Both the position numbers and the translations under genes were made by a program. Below the pieces are notes generated by a model. It searched no databases. It saw nothing but the letters and a program-made list of their open reading frames with translations, and was not told where the DNA came from. Source: Candidatus Zixiibacteriota bacterium (GTDB taxonomy: Bacteria; Zixibacteria; MSB-5A5; WJJR01; JAJRUJ01). Taken from it: a stretch of DNA of 64,000 nt. The stretch covers positions 62,001-126,000 of the forward strand of contig JAGVQM010000011.1 in NCBI GenBank assembly GCA_020051695.1. Reading direction: 5' to 3'. Shown here piece after piece: positions 46,645 through 54,441 of this stretch. The first letter of the stretch is position 1; the number at the start of each line of letters is the position of its first letter.

Positions 46645-46676
46645 GCCGGCCCCGGGGAACACGAGGCCGGCATTTC
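46645..46676. terminator. Hairpin between convergent pilT and NYN genes
   Basis: GCCGGCC (46645-46651) pairs with GGCCGGC (46665-46671), followed by ATTTCC on the plus strand and GTATTTTC on the minus strand. It is a likely shared terminator with short T-tracts for the two converging genes. Confidence 0.5.
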
Positions 46677-46681
46677 CATGT

Positions 46682-47248
46682 CTATATCGCGCGATCGACC
46701 GGTGCCGCTGCGGGTTGTTGTTCCACCGGCGCCGCCCGATTTATCACGATATCTCCCACCAGATCATCGAGATAGGTGAATTTGTCGGCCTTGAGTTTAA
46801 GCTCGTCGGCCATAGCGTGCCGATAGAAAGAAACCTGCACGCGCAAGCCCTGAGATTGTACCTGCTCGATTGCTTCGCAATAGTCCTGATCGCCCGAAAC
46901 GATAATCGCCCAGTCGAACGAGCGGCGCATGCCGTTGGCCACCAGGTCGGTGGCCAGGGCCACGTCCACGCCCTTTTCCCGGGTTTCCCGCCGGCCATTT
47001 TCGCCGTAGGATTCACGCAGGGGTTTGATCCGGGTTTTAAAACCCATGTACCCCATTTTCTTGAAAAAACCTTCCTGTTCTGATGTGGCGTTTGCCGGAC
47101 GAGACGCATAGTAAAACGTCCGCACCAGATCAAAACCTGCGGAAAGGCCTTCGCGTAGTTTTTCAAAATCGATGCGTAATCCCTTTTGATAGCGATCCGT
47201 TTCATGATAAAGATTCGAACCATCAATAAAAATCATAAGTCGATGCAT
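46682..47248 (-). CDS. NYN/PIN-like (DUF88, LabA-type) ribonuclease-fold protein
   Basis: 188 residues from the ATG at 47248. The NYN fold is seen in [33 protein letters not shown] and [17 protein letters not shown], which supply the conserved acidic residues for a Mg-dependent nuclease site. Related proteins act on RNA or are LabA-type regulators; the target here is unknown. The Pro/Ala/Gln-rich tail ([12 protein letters not shown]) is probably flexible. It diverges from accC. Confidence 0.88.
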   Translation of the reverse strand: MHRLMIFIDGSNLYHETDRYQKGLRIDFEKLREGLSAGFDLVRTFYYASRPANATSEQEGFFKKMGYMGFKTRIKPLRESYGENGRRETREKGVDVALATDLVANGMRRSFDWAIIVSGDQDYCEAIEQVQSQGLRVQVSFYRHAMADELKLKADKFTYLDDLVGDIVINRAAPVEQQPAAAPVDRAI

Positions 47249-47488
47249 CTGATACCGCCTTTCAGTGGCCTCCTTATACGTTATTCCGTCGGCCGCAATT
47301 TCGGCCGCCATCGTTTAAAAGGCAAGGGGCATTTCTTTGGTTCCCGCCGATTTAAGTTGCCCCCTCCTTATGTTCTCACTACACTGTACACGGTTGGAGT
47401 GCGGAAGGTTTGCAAAATATTTTCCGCGCTGTCAAATCCGCTGGGGCGGATGCGGGTCACCGGGAGCGGTCAAAAACATGAGCGGGAT

Positions 47489-48856
47489 ATGATAAAGAAA
47501 ATCCTTATCGCTAATCGGGGTGAAATTGCCCTACGGGTCATTAGAGCATGCCGTGAAATGGGCATCGAGACCGTTGCCGTATACTCTGAAGCCGATGCCG
47601 AATCGCTGCATGTAAAGTTTGCTGACCAGGATGTCTGTATCGGTCCGCCCCCGCCCGCCAAATCGTATTTGGATCCAAAACGGATCATTGCCGCCGCGGA
47701 AGTCACCAACGCCGAGGCGATCCACCCGGGGTACGGCTTTCTGGCGGAAAATGCCGAATTCGCCGAGATTTGTGAATCATGCGGAATTGAATTTATTGGT
47801 CCACCGGCGAAAGTCATCCGCGAAATGGGCGATAAATCGTTGGCGCGAAAGAAAATGCGCGCTGCAGGTGTCCCGGTTACCCCCGGTTCGATAGAGGATT
47901 TGACCTCGGTGGAGGAGGCGCTCGACCTGGCTCGGGAAATCGGCTATCCGGTCATTATCAAAGCGGCAGCCGGCGGGGGCGGGCGCGGCATGCGGATTTG
48001 CGAGGACGAAAAGGCCTGCCGCAACAATTTTCAAGCCGCCCAGACTGAAGCTGCCGCAGCGTTCGGCAACCCGGCGATTTATCTGGAAAAGTACCTCCGT
48101 GCCGCCCGCCATGTGGAAATCCAGGTCCTCGGTGATAAACACGGCAATGTCATTCACTTGGGGGAGCGGGACTGCACGGTGCAGCGCCGTCATCAAAAAC
48201 TCATCGAGGAATCGCCGTCCACGGCGGTCAATCCTGTATTGCGCGAGGCGCTGGGCGAAGTGGCCGTGCAGGCGGCCCGGGCAGTTGGCTACTATTCCAC
48301 CGGCACGGTGGAGTTTCTCCTCGGCGACTCGGGCAGCTTGTATTTCATGGAGATGAATACCCGGATTCAGGTCGAACACCCGGTCACGGAGGAACAAACC
48401 GATATCGATCTGGTCAAGGAACAAATCCGCGTGGCCGCCGGTGAAAAATTGGAGTTGCAGCAAGCCGATGTCCACTTCCAGGGGCACACCATCGAATTGC
48501 GGATCAACGCCGAGGACCCTTGGCATGATTTTGCACCGCGCCCCGGCCAAATCACCAGCTTTCATGTCCCCGGGGGGCATGGGATCCGGGTCGACACCCA
48601 CGCCTACGCCAAGTACGTGATTCCGCCGTTTTACGACTCCCTGATTGCCAAATTGATTGCCCACGGAAAGACCCGCGACCAAGCCCTGCGCAAACTCCGG
48701 CGGGCTTTGGATGAGTTTATTATCGAGGGCATCCCCACGACCATCGACTTTTTCAAGCAGGTCATTGATCATGAAGTGTTTATCTCGGGCGAGTACGACA
48801 CGTCCTTTGTTGAGCGGCACCTGCCCGAACTGATTAAATCCAGAAGCAAACCATAG
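47489..48856 (+). CDS. accC: Biotin carboxylase
   Basis: 455 residues from the ATG at 47489; the frame is open upstream to 47186 without family similarity. AccC carboxylates biotin on its carrier protein with ATP and bicarbonate, the first half of acetyl-CoA carboxylase. Signatures are [18 protein letters not shown], the glycine-rich ATP loop [27 protein letters not shown], and [15 protein letters not shown] with the catalytic Arg. The usual partner accB is not next to it; gcvH follows instead after about 170 bases. It could also serve another biotin-dependent carboxylase. Confidence 0.94.
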   Translation: MIKKILIANRGEIALRVIRACREMGIETVAVYSEADAESLHVKFADQDVCIGPPPPAKSYLDPKRIIAAAEVTNAEAIHPGYGFLAENAEFAEICESCGIEFIGPPAKVIREMGDKSLARKKMRAAGVPVTPGSIEDLTSVEEALDLAREIGYPVIIKAAAGGGGRGMRICEDEKACRNNFQAAQTEAAAAFGNPAIYLEKYLRAARHVEIQVLGDKHGNVIHLGERDCTVQRRHQKLIEESPSTAVNPVLREALGEVAVQAARAVGYYSTGTVEFLLGDSGSLYFMEMNTRIQVEHPVTEEQTDIDLVKEQIRVAAGEKLELQQADVHFQGHTIELRINAEDPWHDFAPRPGQITSFHVPGGHGIRVDTHAYAKYVIPPFYDSLIAKLIAHGKTRDQALRKLRRALDEFIIEGIPTTIDFFKQVIDHEVFISGEYDTSFVERHLPELIKSRSKP

Positions 48857-49029
48857 GCGGGGCCGGCCTTCCGGAGCTTCGCGCAGATCACGAGTCCGGC
48901 CGGTCCGGCAATCAACATAGAATAAATTCCGCCGCGATGTCAAATTATTGTCCAAACGCCATTGCCCGGCGTCGCCGCCCAGTATTTCTTACGCCGTTGT
49001 TGGAGGCCTTGATATTGAGGGAGGGAACA

Positions 49030-49383
49030 ATGATTCTCGATGAATTAAAGTACACCAAAGAGCATGAGTGGGTTTTAATCGAGGATGATATCGCCACGGT
49101 CGGCATCACTGATTTTGCCCAGGGCGAACTCGGCGATATCGTGTTTGTTGAATTTCCCGCAGTCGGGGACAGTGTCACCGCCAATGAACCGTTCGGCACG
49201 ATCGAGGCGGTCAAAGCAGTGGCCGAGTTGTTTGCCCCGTTGTCCGGGACGGTCGAAGAAACCAATAGCGCGGCCGCCGATGACGCCGGGATTATCAACG
49301 CTGATCCCTACGGCAAGGGGTGGATGATTAGGATTAAAATGTCCGATCCCGCGGAACTCGATTCTCTGCTGACGCCGGACTAG
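49030..49383 (+). CDS. gcvH: Glycine cleavage system H protein
   Basis: 117 residues from the ATG at 49030 (GGGAGGGAACA upstream). H protein carries the lipoyl arm that shuttles the aminomethyl group between P, T and L proteins. The lipoylated Lys lies in GTIEAVKAVAELFAP. The start MILDELKYTKEHEWV and the end NADPYGKGWMIRIK are typical. gcvPA follows after 77 bases. Together with glyA it would provide one-carbon units and glycine turnover. Confidence 0.95.
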   Translation: MILDELKYTKEHEWVLIEDDIATVGITDFAQGELGDIVFVEFPAVGDSVTANEPFGTIEAVKAVAELFAPLSGTVEETNSAAADDAGIINADPYGKGWMIRIKMSDPAELDSLLTPD

Positions 49384-49460
49384 TACCGGGAATTATCCGG
49401 AGATAACTGATAAGGGACTAACGGCCGGTACGCGTACCAGCCGGCTTTCAGAAAAATAAT

Positions 49461-50810
49461 ATGGCATATATCCCGCATACCCCGGACGATCGGGACGAGA
49501 TGTTGTCTGCGATCGGGGCCCGCTCCATTGAGGATTTGTTCCATACCATACCCGAGAACCTGCGACTGGCCGGTCCGCTGGCCGTCCCCGCGGCGCTCTC
49601 CGAGGCCGAACTTGCCGAACATCTGGAGACCCTGGCCGCGCGCAACGATGCGCCCGGCCGGCTGGTGTCCTTCCTCGGCGGGGGTGTCTACGATCATTAT
49701 GTCCCCGCCGCGGTCGATGCCCTCAGTTCCCGATCGGAATTTTATACGGCGTATACCCCCTATCAGCCCGAAGTGGCCCAGGGGACGCTGCAGGTCATCT
49801 ATGAATTCCAGAGTTTGATCTGCCGCCTGACCGGGATGGATGTCGCCAATGCCTCAATGTACGATTGCGCCTCGGCGGTGGCCGAGGCGACACTGGTCGC
49901 GCTGGCCGCCACCGGCCGGCCGCATGTGATTGTCTCCGAAAGTGTACACCCGCGTTACCGGGAAGTCCTGGTCTCCTACACGCAGGGCCGCGACATCATG
50001 ATCGACACAGTGATCGCGCCGCGCGGACACAGCGATGTTGAATCGATAGGCAGACTGGTCAGCGAGCAGACCGCCTGTGTGATTACCCAGTCACCGAACT
50101 TTTTCGGGCAATTGGAAGAGCTGGCCGGGATCGAACAGGCCGTTCACGGGAAAGGCGGGTTGCTGATCAATATCTTTTATCCGGCGGCGCTGGGCCTTTG
50201 CCGGACTCCCGGTGAGTGGGGGGCCGACCTGGCGGTCGGCGAGGGGCAGTCGCTGGGCAATCCGCCGAATTACGGCGGCCCGCTGCTGGGGTTGCTGGCG
50301 GCGAAAAAAGATTACCTCCGCCGTGTTCCGGGCAGGATTGTCGGCCGCACGGCCGACAAACAGGGCCAGACGGGGTATGTCATGACCCTGCAGACCCGCG
50401 AGCAGCATATCCGGCGGGAAAAAGCCACCTCGAATATCTGCACATCGCAGGCCCTGATCGCCACACGCGCCACGATGTATCTGTCGTTGCTGGGGCGGCA
50501 GGGTTTCCGCGCGCTGGCCCTGGTCTGCGCCCGCCGCGCACACTATCTGGCCGACAAGATCGCTGCTCTCGATGGTTTCACGATCAAATATCCCGGCCCA
50601 TTTTTCAATGAATTTGTCGTCACCTGCCCGGCGCCTGCCACGCTGGTCGTTGAAGCCATGTCCGCGCAGGGGATCGCGCCGGGGATTGCATTATCCCGGT
50701 TTTTCCCCGATTGCGACCATGACCTGCTGGTGTGCGTTACCGAAAAGCATCCACCGGCGTTGTTGGATCGTTATGTCGCGGCCCTCAAAGAACTGGCGCG
50801 GGTCGGATAA
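49461..50810 (+). CDS. gcvPA: Glycine dehydrogenase (decarboxylating) subunit 1
   Basis: 449 residues, the length of the N-terminal half in organisms with a split P protein. It has MAYIPHTPDDRDEMLSAIG, YTPYQPEVAQGTLQ, and the C-terminal GIAPGIALSRFFPD. The PLP-binding Lys resides in the other subunit (gcvPB), which is not in this window; neither is gcvT. The two subunits decarboxylate glycine and load the H protein encoded just upstream. Confidence 0.94.
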   Translation: MAYIPHTPDDRDEMLSAIGARSIEDLFHTIPENLRLAGPLAVPAALSEAELAEHLETLAARNDAPGRLVSFLGGGVYDHYVPAAVDALSSRSEFYTAYTPYQPEVAQGTLQVIYEFQSLICRLTGMDVANASMYDCASAVAEATLVALAATGRPHVIVSESVHPRYREVLVSYTQGRDIMIDTVIAPRGHSDVESIGRLVSEQTACVITQSPNFFGQLEELAGIEQAVHGKGGLLINIFYPAALGLCRTPGEWGADLAVGEGQSLGNPPNYGGPLLGLLAAKKDYLRRVPGRIVGRTADKQGQTGYVMTLQTREQHIRREKATSNICTSQALIATRATMYLSLLGRQGFRALALVCARRAHYLADKIAALDGFTIKYPGPFFNEFVVTCPAPATLVVEAMSAQGIAPGIALSRFFPDCDHDLLVCVTEKHPPALLDRYVAALKELARVG

Positions 50811-50879
50811 GCAGTTGTAACCGGGGGTCAAGCGTTGCCGATGCCCGCCGCCCGGTGGCGGAACAGGAGCAGTGGAAAC

Positions 50880-51272
50880 ATGCCGTTTTGTCCGAGTTGC
50901 CGCTACGAATACATTGCCGAAGTCACGGTCTGTCCTGACTGTGGCCGGCCACTGGTTGCCATATTGCCGGAGATTGACGCGGGTTCCGGCGAAGCGGACA
51001 AAAAACGCGAATGGAAACTGCTGTATTATGCCACATCGCGACCGGCCGCGGAATTTCTGAAAGAAACTTTACTAGCTTCGGGTGTTGAGGTCGTAGTAAA
51101 ATATCGGGGCCGATTTTTCGGCCGCGGTGTATCATACGGCCTCGGAGCCATCGCCGACGCTGCCGATGCCGAAGTCTGGGTCAACAAAGAGCAGTTTGCC
51201 CGGGCGGAGGAAATCAGGGAACAGACGGTGGGAGATGAGGACACCCGGCATGGCTTTTTACCGGAACAATAA
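50880..51272 (+). CDS. Zinc-ribbon DUF2007 (putative signal transducing) protein
   Basis: 130 residues. An N-terminal zinc ribbon (CPSC at 4-7, CPDCG at 19-23) precedes a DUF2007-type domain: LLYYATSRPAAEFLKETLLA, then GVEVVVKY and EVWVNKEQFARAEEI. DUF2007 proteins are GlnB-like in fold and of unknown function. ACAGGAGCAGTGG lies upstream of the ATG. It is followed after 30 bases by the thioredoxin-TPR gene, so both may be cotranscribed. Confidence 0.82.
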   Translation: MPFCPSCRYEYIAEVTVCPDCGRPLVAILPEIDAGSGEADKKREWKLLYYATSRPAAEFLKETLLASGVEVVVKYRGRFFGRGVSYGLGAIADAADAEVWVNKEQFARAEEIREQTVGDEDTRHGFLPEQ

Positions 51273-51302
51273 CAGGCACGTGGAAGCAGGAATGGAGGAA
51301 CA

Positions 51303-52166
51303 ATGGTGAAAACAGCACTGGCCGCATCATTGCTGCTGTTACTGGTTGCTCCCGGGACGTCCGCAGATACAATTTCAGAAAGTATCTCGTGGGCGCCGTC
51401 GTATGAAGTGGGGCTGGCCCAGGCCAAAACGACCAACCGGCATCTGGTGGTTGATTTTTACACACCCACGTGAAGCTGGTGCACGATGATGGATACCACT
51501 ACCTTCATCGACCCGGCCGTGGTCGGGTTTGCCAAAAATTTCGTGTTTGCCAAGGTCAACGGTCATGTCGATTCGCTTCTTGAACGTAATGTGGGGATCA
51601 GCGGCCATCCGACAGTCATCCTGTTCGCCCCGGACGGCCAAGAGGTTGACCGGCTGCTGGGATATTTCCCCGCCGATACGTTTATGCTTGAGTTGAACAA
51701 CTATCTGGCCGGCAAGAATACACTGGCCGACTATCTTTCGCGTGTGGCCGCCGCGCCGAATGATCCCCAATTGCATTATACGCTCGCCGACAAATGGACC
51801 GCCCGCAGCAAGTATGCCGAGGCCCGCACACATTATAACAAAGTGCTCGAGCTGGACCCGGAAAATAAATTGGGCTTGAATGACGATGCCTCGTACTACC
51901 TTGCCTTTTTATGCCGCAAGGAAAAGAATTTCCTGAAAGCCATTGACGGTTTCCGGGCGATGATTAAGGCCTATCCCGCATCGGAGTTGCGGGAAGATGC
52001 CGAGACCTATATTCCCTGGCTGTACGCTCAGGCGGGGGACAGTGCGCAGGCGTTGAAATATTACAAGGAGTTCCTGGTCAACTTCCCGGCCTCGAAAGAA
52101 ACCGAGTGGGTCACTGAACAAATTCAAAAAATTGAACATCCGGGAGATTCCACCAAAACGGAGTGA
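51303..52166 (+). CDS. Exported thioredoxin-fold/TPR protein with in-frame TGA at the redox site (candidate selenoprotein)
   Basis: The ATG at 51303 has a strong GGAGG five bases upstream and opens a signal peptide (core ASLLLLLVAPG, cleavage after TSA). The frame continues to 51470 (HLVVDFYTPT), meets TGA at 51471-51473 (codon 57), and goes on unbroken to 52166 (SWCTMMDTTTFIDPAVVG), 287 residues in all. In related thioredoxins the same place reads like DFYTDWCGWCKKLD, so the TGA replaces the first Cys of CxxC and the second Cys (codon 60) is kept: U-S-W-C. The cis-Pro motif SGHPTVIL is present. After about residue 150 come TPR-like repeats (YAEARTHYNKVLELDPEN, DSAQALKYYKEFLVNFP). Selenocysteine is the best explanation; a single nonsense mutation or a base error are the alternatives. 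Confidence 0.8.
51484..51510 (+). promoter_or_regulatory. Candidate bacterial SECIS stem-loop
   Basis: CGATGATGG (51484-51492) pairs with CCTTCATCG (51502-51510) with one U-U mismatch and a nine-base loop, starting ten bases after the TGA. If the two inner G-C pairs open, the loop starts with GG, 18 bases after the TGA. Bacterial SECIS elements are stem-loops at this distance with a G near the start of the loop. The fold was made by eye and is only suggestive. Confidence 0.45.
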
Positions 52167-52232
52167 ACAATATTGGGGTGCTCCGGGGGCGGCGAAATCA
52201 ACGCCCGTCCCCCGGACCATCCGACCCCAGCC

Positions 52233-53075
52233 ATGAAAGAGCAGCCCATCGGCATCTTCGACTCTGGTGTCGGCGGTTTAACCGTCTACCGGGAAATCGA
52301 GCGGGTCTGTCCCGCCGATGATATCGTGTATTTCGGCGACCGCGCGCGTTTTCCCTTCGGGGTCCGCTCGCCGCGCGTGCTGGTCGAATACACGCGGCAG
52401 ATTTTGCATTTTTTGCTGTCGTTCAAGGTGAAATTCGTGGTCGTGGCCTGCAATTCCGCCTCGGCGATGGCCCTGGACACGATCGCCCCCGAATGCCCCG
52501 TGCCGATTATCGGCGTGATCAAACCCGTAGCCAAAGCCGCCGTAGCCGCCACCCGCAATAATAAAATCGGGATCATCGGCACCGAGGGCACCATCGCCTC
52601 CGGCTCGTATGCCGAGGCGATCCAAAACGCGGATCCGAATATCGATGTCTTCGGCATTCCCTGCCCGCTGCTTGTCTCGCTGGCCGAGGAAGGATATCTC
52701 GACCGGCCTGCCACCAGACTGATCGTCGCCGATTATCTGCAACCGCTGAAAGAGGCCGGGATTGATACACTCGTGCTGGGCTGCACGCATTATCCGCTGT
52801 TAAAATCTGTCATCGCCGCCGAAATGGGCGTGGAAGTGGCGATTCTCGATTCGGCGATTTCCACCGCCGCCGAGACCAAAAAAATGCTGCAGGACAGCGG
52901 CGAGTTCCGCGATGATGATCATAAACCAGTCCATCGCTTCTATGTCTCGGACACCCCCGGCAAATTCGCGCAAGTGGGGGAATTGTTTTTGGGCCGCCCG
53001 ATCGGCACTGTGACCCAGATCGACATCGCCCGCTACGGCCAACACATTACGCAACCGGCGGAGGACGCCGGATGA
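52233..53075 (+). CDS. murI: Glutamate racemase
   Basis: 280 residues from the ATG at 52233. MurI makes D-glutamate for peptidoglycan. Signatures are IGIFDSGVGGLTVYREI, the two catalytic Cys in VVACNSASA and LGCTHYPLL, and FGDRARFPFG. The stop overlaps the start of rdgB by four bases (ATGA), so the two are translationally coupled. It presumes a normal murein sacculus. Confidence 0.95.
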   Translation: MKEQPIGIFDSGVGGLTVYREIERVCPADDIVYFGDRARFPFGVRSPRVLVEYTRQILHFLLSFKVKFVVVACNSASAMALDTIAPECPVPIIGVIKPVAKAAVAATRNNKIGIIGTEGTIASGSYAEAIQNADPNIDVFGIPCPLLVSLAEEGYLDRPATRLIVADYLQPLKEAGIDTLVLGCTHYPLLKSVIAAEMGVEVAILDSAISTAAETKKMLQDSGEFRDDDHKPVHRFYVSDTPGKFAQVGELFLGRPIGTVTQIDIARYGQHITQPAEDAG

Positions 53076-53662
53076 AACTCGTGCTGGCCACCAACAACGA
53101 ACACAAAATCCGCGAAATCAAAAGCATCATGATCGGGCTGGATGTACAATTCCTGACTGCAGCCGATTTCCCGAAATTTCCCGATCCTGATGAAACCGGC
53201 GCGACGCTCGAGGACAATGCCCGGATCAAAGCCATCGAAATCTGCCGCGCCACCGGGTTGCCTGCGCTGGCGGATGATTCCGGGCTGGAGGTCGATTTTC
53301 TGAACGGTCAGCCGGGGGTGCTGTCGGCGCGTTTCGCCGGGCCGGGGTGCACGTTTGCCGATAACAACCGCAAGCTGCTGAAATTGCTGGAGGGCGTCCC
53401 CGCCAAAGAGCGCACCGCCCGTTTCCGCTGTGTGGCCGGGCTGGCTTTGAGCGTGGATGATGTCCACCTGTTCGAGGGTGTGGTGGAGGGTGTGATTACC
53501 TCCGACCTGCAGGGCCGGGAGGGTTTCGGCTACGATCCGGTGTTCTATTCACCTGAAATCGGCAAGACCTTTGCGGAGATCCCTGAGCAGGAAAAAAATA
53601 AATATTCCCACCGCGGTCGCGCCTTCCGCAAGGCCGCCGAATTCCTGCGCAATTTGGCATAA
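53072..53662 (+). CDS. rdgB: XTP/dITP diphosphatase (RdgB/HAM1 family)
   Basis: 196 residues. It hydrolyses non-canonical purine triphosphates (ITP, dITP, XTP) to monophosphates to keep them out of nucleic acids. Motifs are LVLATNNEHKIREIKSI, ALADDSGLEVDFLNGQPG, GREGFGYDPVFYSPE and YSHRGRAFRKAAEFL. The ATGA overlap with murI is a common gene pair in bacteria. Confidence 0.95.
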   Translation: MKLVLATNNEHKIREIKSIMIGLDVQFLTAADFPKFPDPDETGATLEDNARIKAIEICRATGLPALADDSGLEVDFLNGQPGVLSARFAGPGCTFADNNRKLLKLLEGVPAKERTARFRCVAGLALSVDDVHLFEGVVEGVITSDLQGREGFGYDPVFYSPEIGKTFAEIPEQEKNKYSHRGRAFRKAAEFLRNLA

Positions 53663-53665
53663 ATC

Positions 53666-54195
53666 GTGGCATGGGCATCTTGCCGCTGTGGATTTGGGGA
53701 AGTTGCCGATGTCTGTCGTCCCGGCGTAGGCCGGGACCCAGTTTTCCCCGCGCCGGGATTCCCATCCCGGCGGAATGGGACAATCGTAGGTCAACACCCC
53801 TGCGGTTTTGACATACGCCCGACAGGGCGTACTCGTGGCATGGGCATCCTACCCATGCGCACGGGCCGGGACGCCCGTGCCACGGTTTATCATCCTTGCG
53901 TGGTTTTTGTCGCCCCCGCGCTTGTCCGCCTTTGGTGGGCAGGCGGGGACACCGGTTTTTTCCCCGCGCCGGCAGGAATCTTTTCTGCCGATCAGGCGGG
54001 ATCAGGACAACGACCACCGACCCACCGCAAGCGGATAGGCTACCCGGTGTAATCTTATGTTGTACAATAAATTGTGCGGGTCAGCCCCTGGGCTGACCGG
54101 GCACATCCCTCACCCGTCAAATCCTCTGGCGAAATCGTATCCGTCTTGATATATTGGCCCGGTTGCCGAAAACGAATACGGCAACGGTCATATTT
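53666..54195. repeat. Intergenic repeat tract before tRNA-Pro
   Basis: About 530 bases without a gene. It contains a fragment (53666-53686) and a short copy (53835-53883) of the GTGGCATGGGC element, a CGTCCCGGCGTAGGCCGGGA dyad near 53720, further GC-rich dyads, a GTCAGCCC palindrome copy (54074-54106), and a GTTGCCG..CGGCAAC dyad about 10 bases before the tRNA. Confidence 0.6.
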
Positions 54196-54270
<75 letters not shown>

Positions 54271-54340
54271 TTTTTGTTGAATCTCCCCGTCATTTTTTGT
54301 ATCTTATTCCTGCATGATGTGGCTGGTCCGCCGTGGCGGA

Positions 54341-54414
54341 TCCACATCTGCCGCAATGCTGATGAAGTACTATCGTCCATGCTGGGGCACATGTGGACAT
54401 GTGCTGCCCACGAA
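54341..54414 (+). repeat. 74-bp repeat, left copy flanking the dockerin gene
   Basis: Direct repeat of 56877-56950, identical in the blocks TCCACATCTGCCGCA, GATGAAGTA, a 25-base block around GGGGCACATGTGGACATGTG, and CACGAA. The repeat contains the hairpin GGCACATGTGGACATGTGC. It lies between tRNA-Pro and the secreted protein gene. Confidence 0.8.
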
Positions 54415-54441
54415 ATCCACCCTCAATCAGGGGGAGGGGAT

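Noticed and set aside
49030-49460. Glycine riboswitch near the gcv genes
   Set aside because: I looked upstream of gcvH and between gcvH and gcvPA and could not find the paired glycine aptamer cores; the gap before gcvPA is too short.
51471-51473. TGA as the real stop of a 56-residue secreted peptide, with a separate gene starting at 51486
   Set aside because: The supposed second gene would start inside a thioredoxin active site without a binding site or signal peptide, and the two parts together make one continuous thioredoxin domain.
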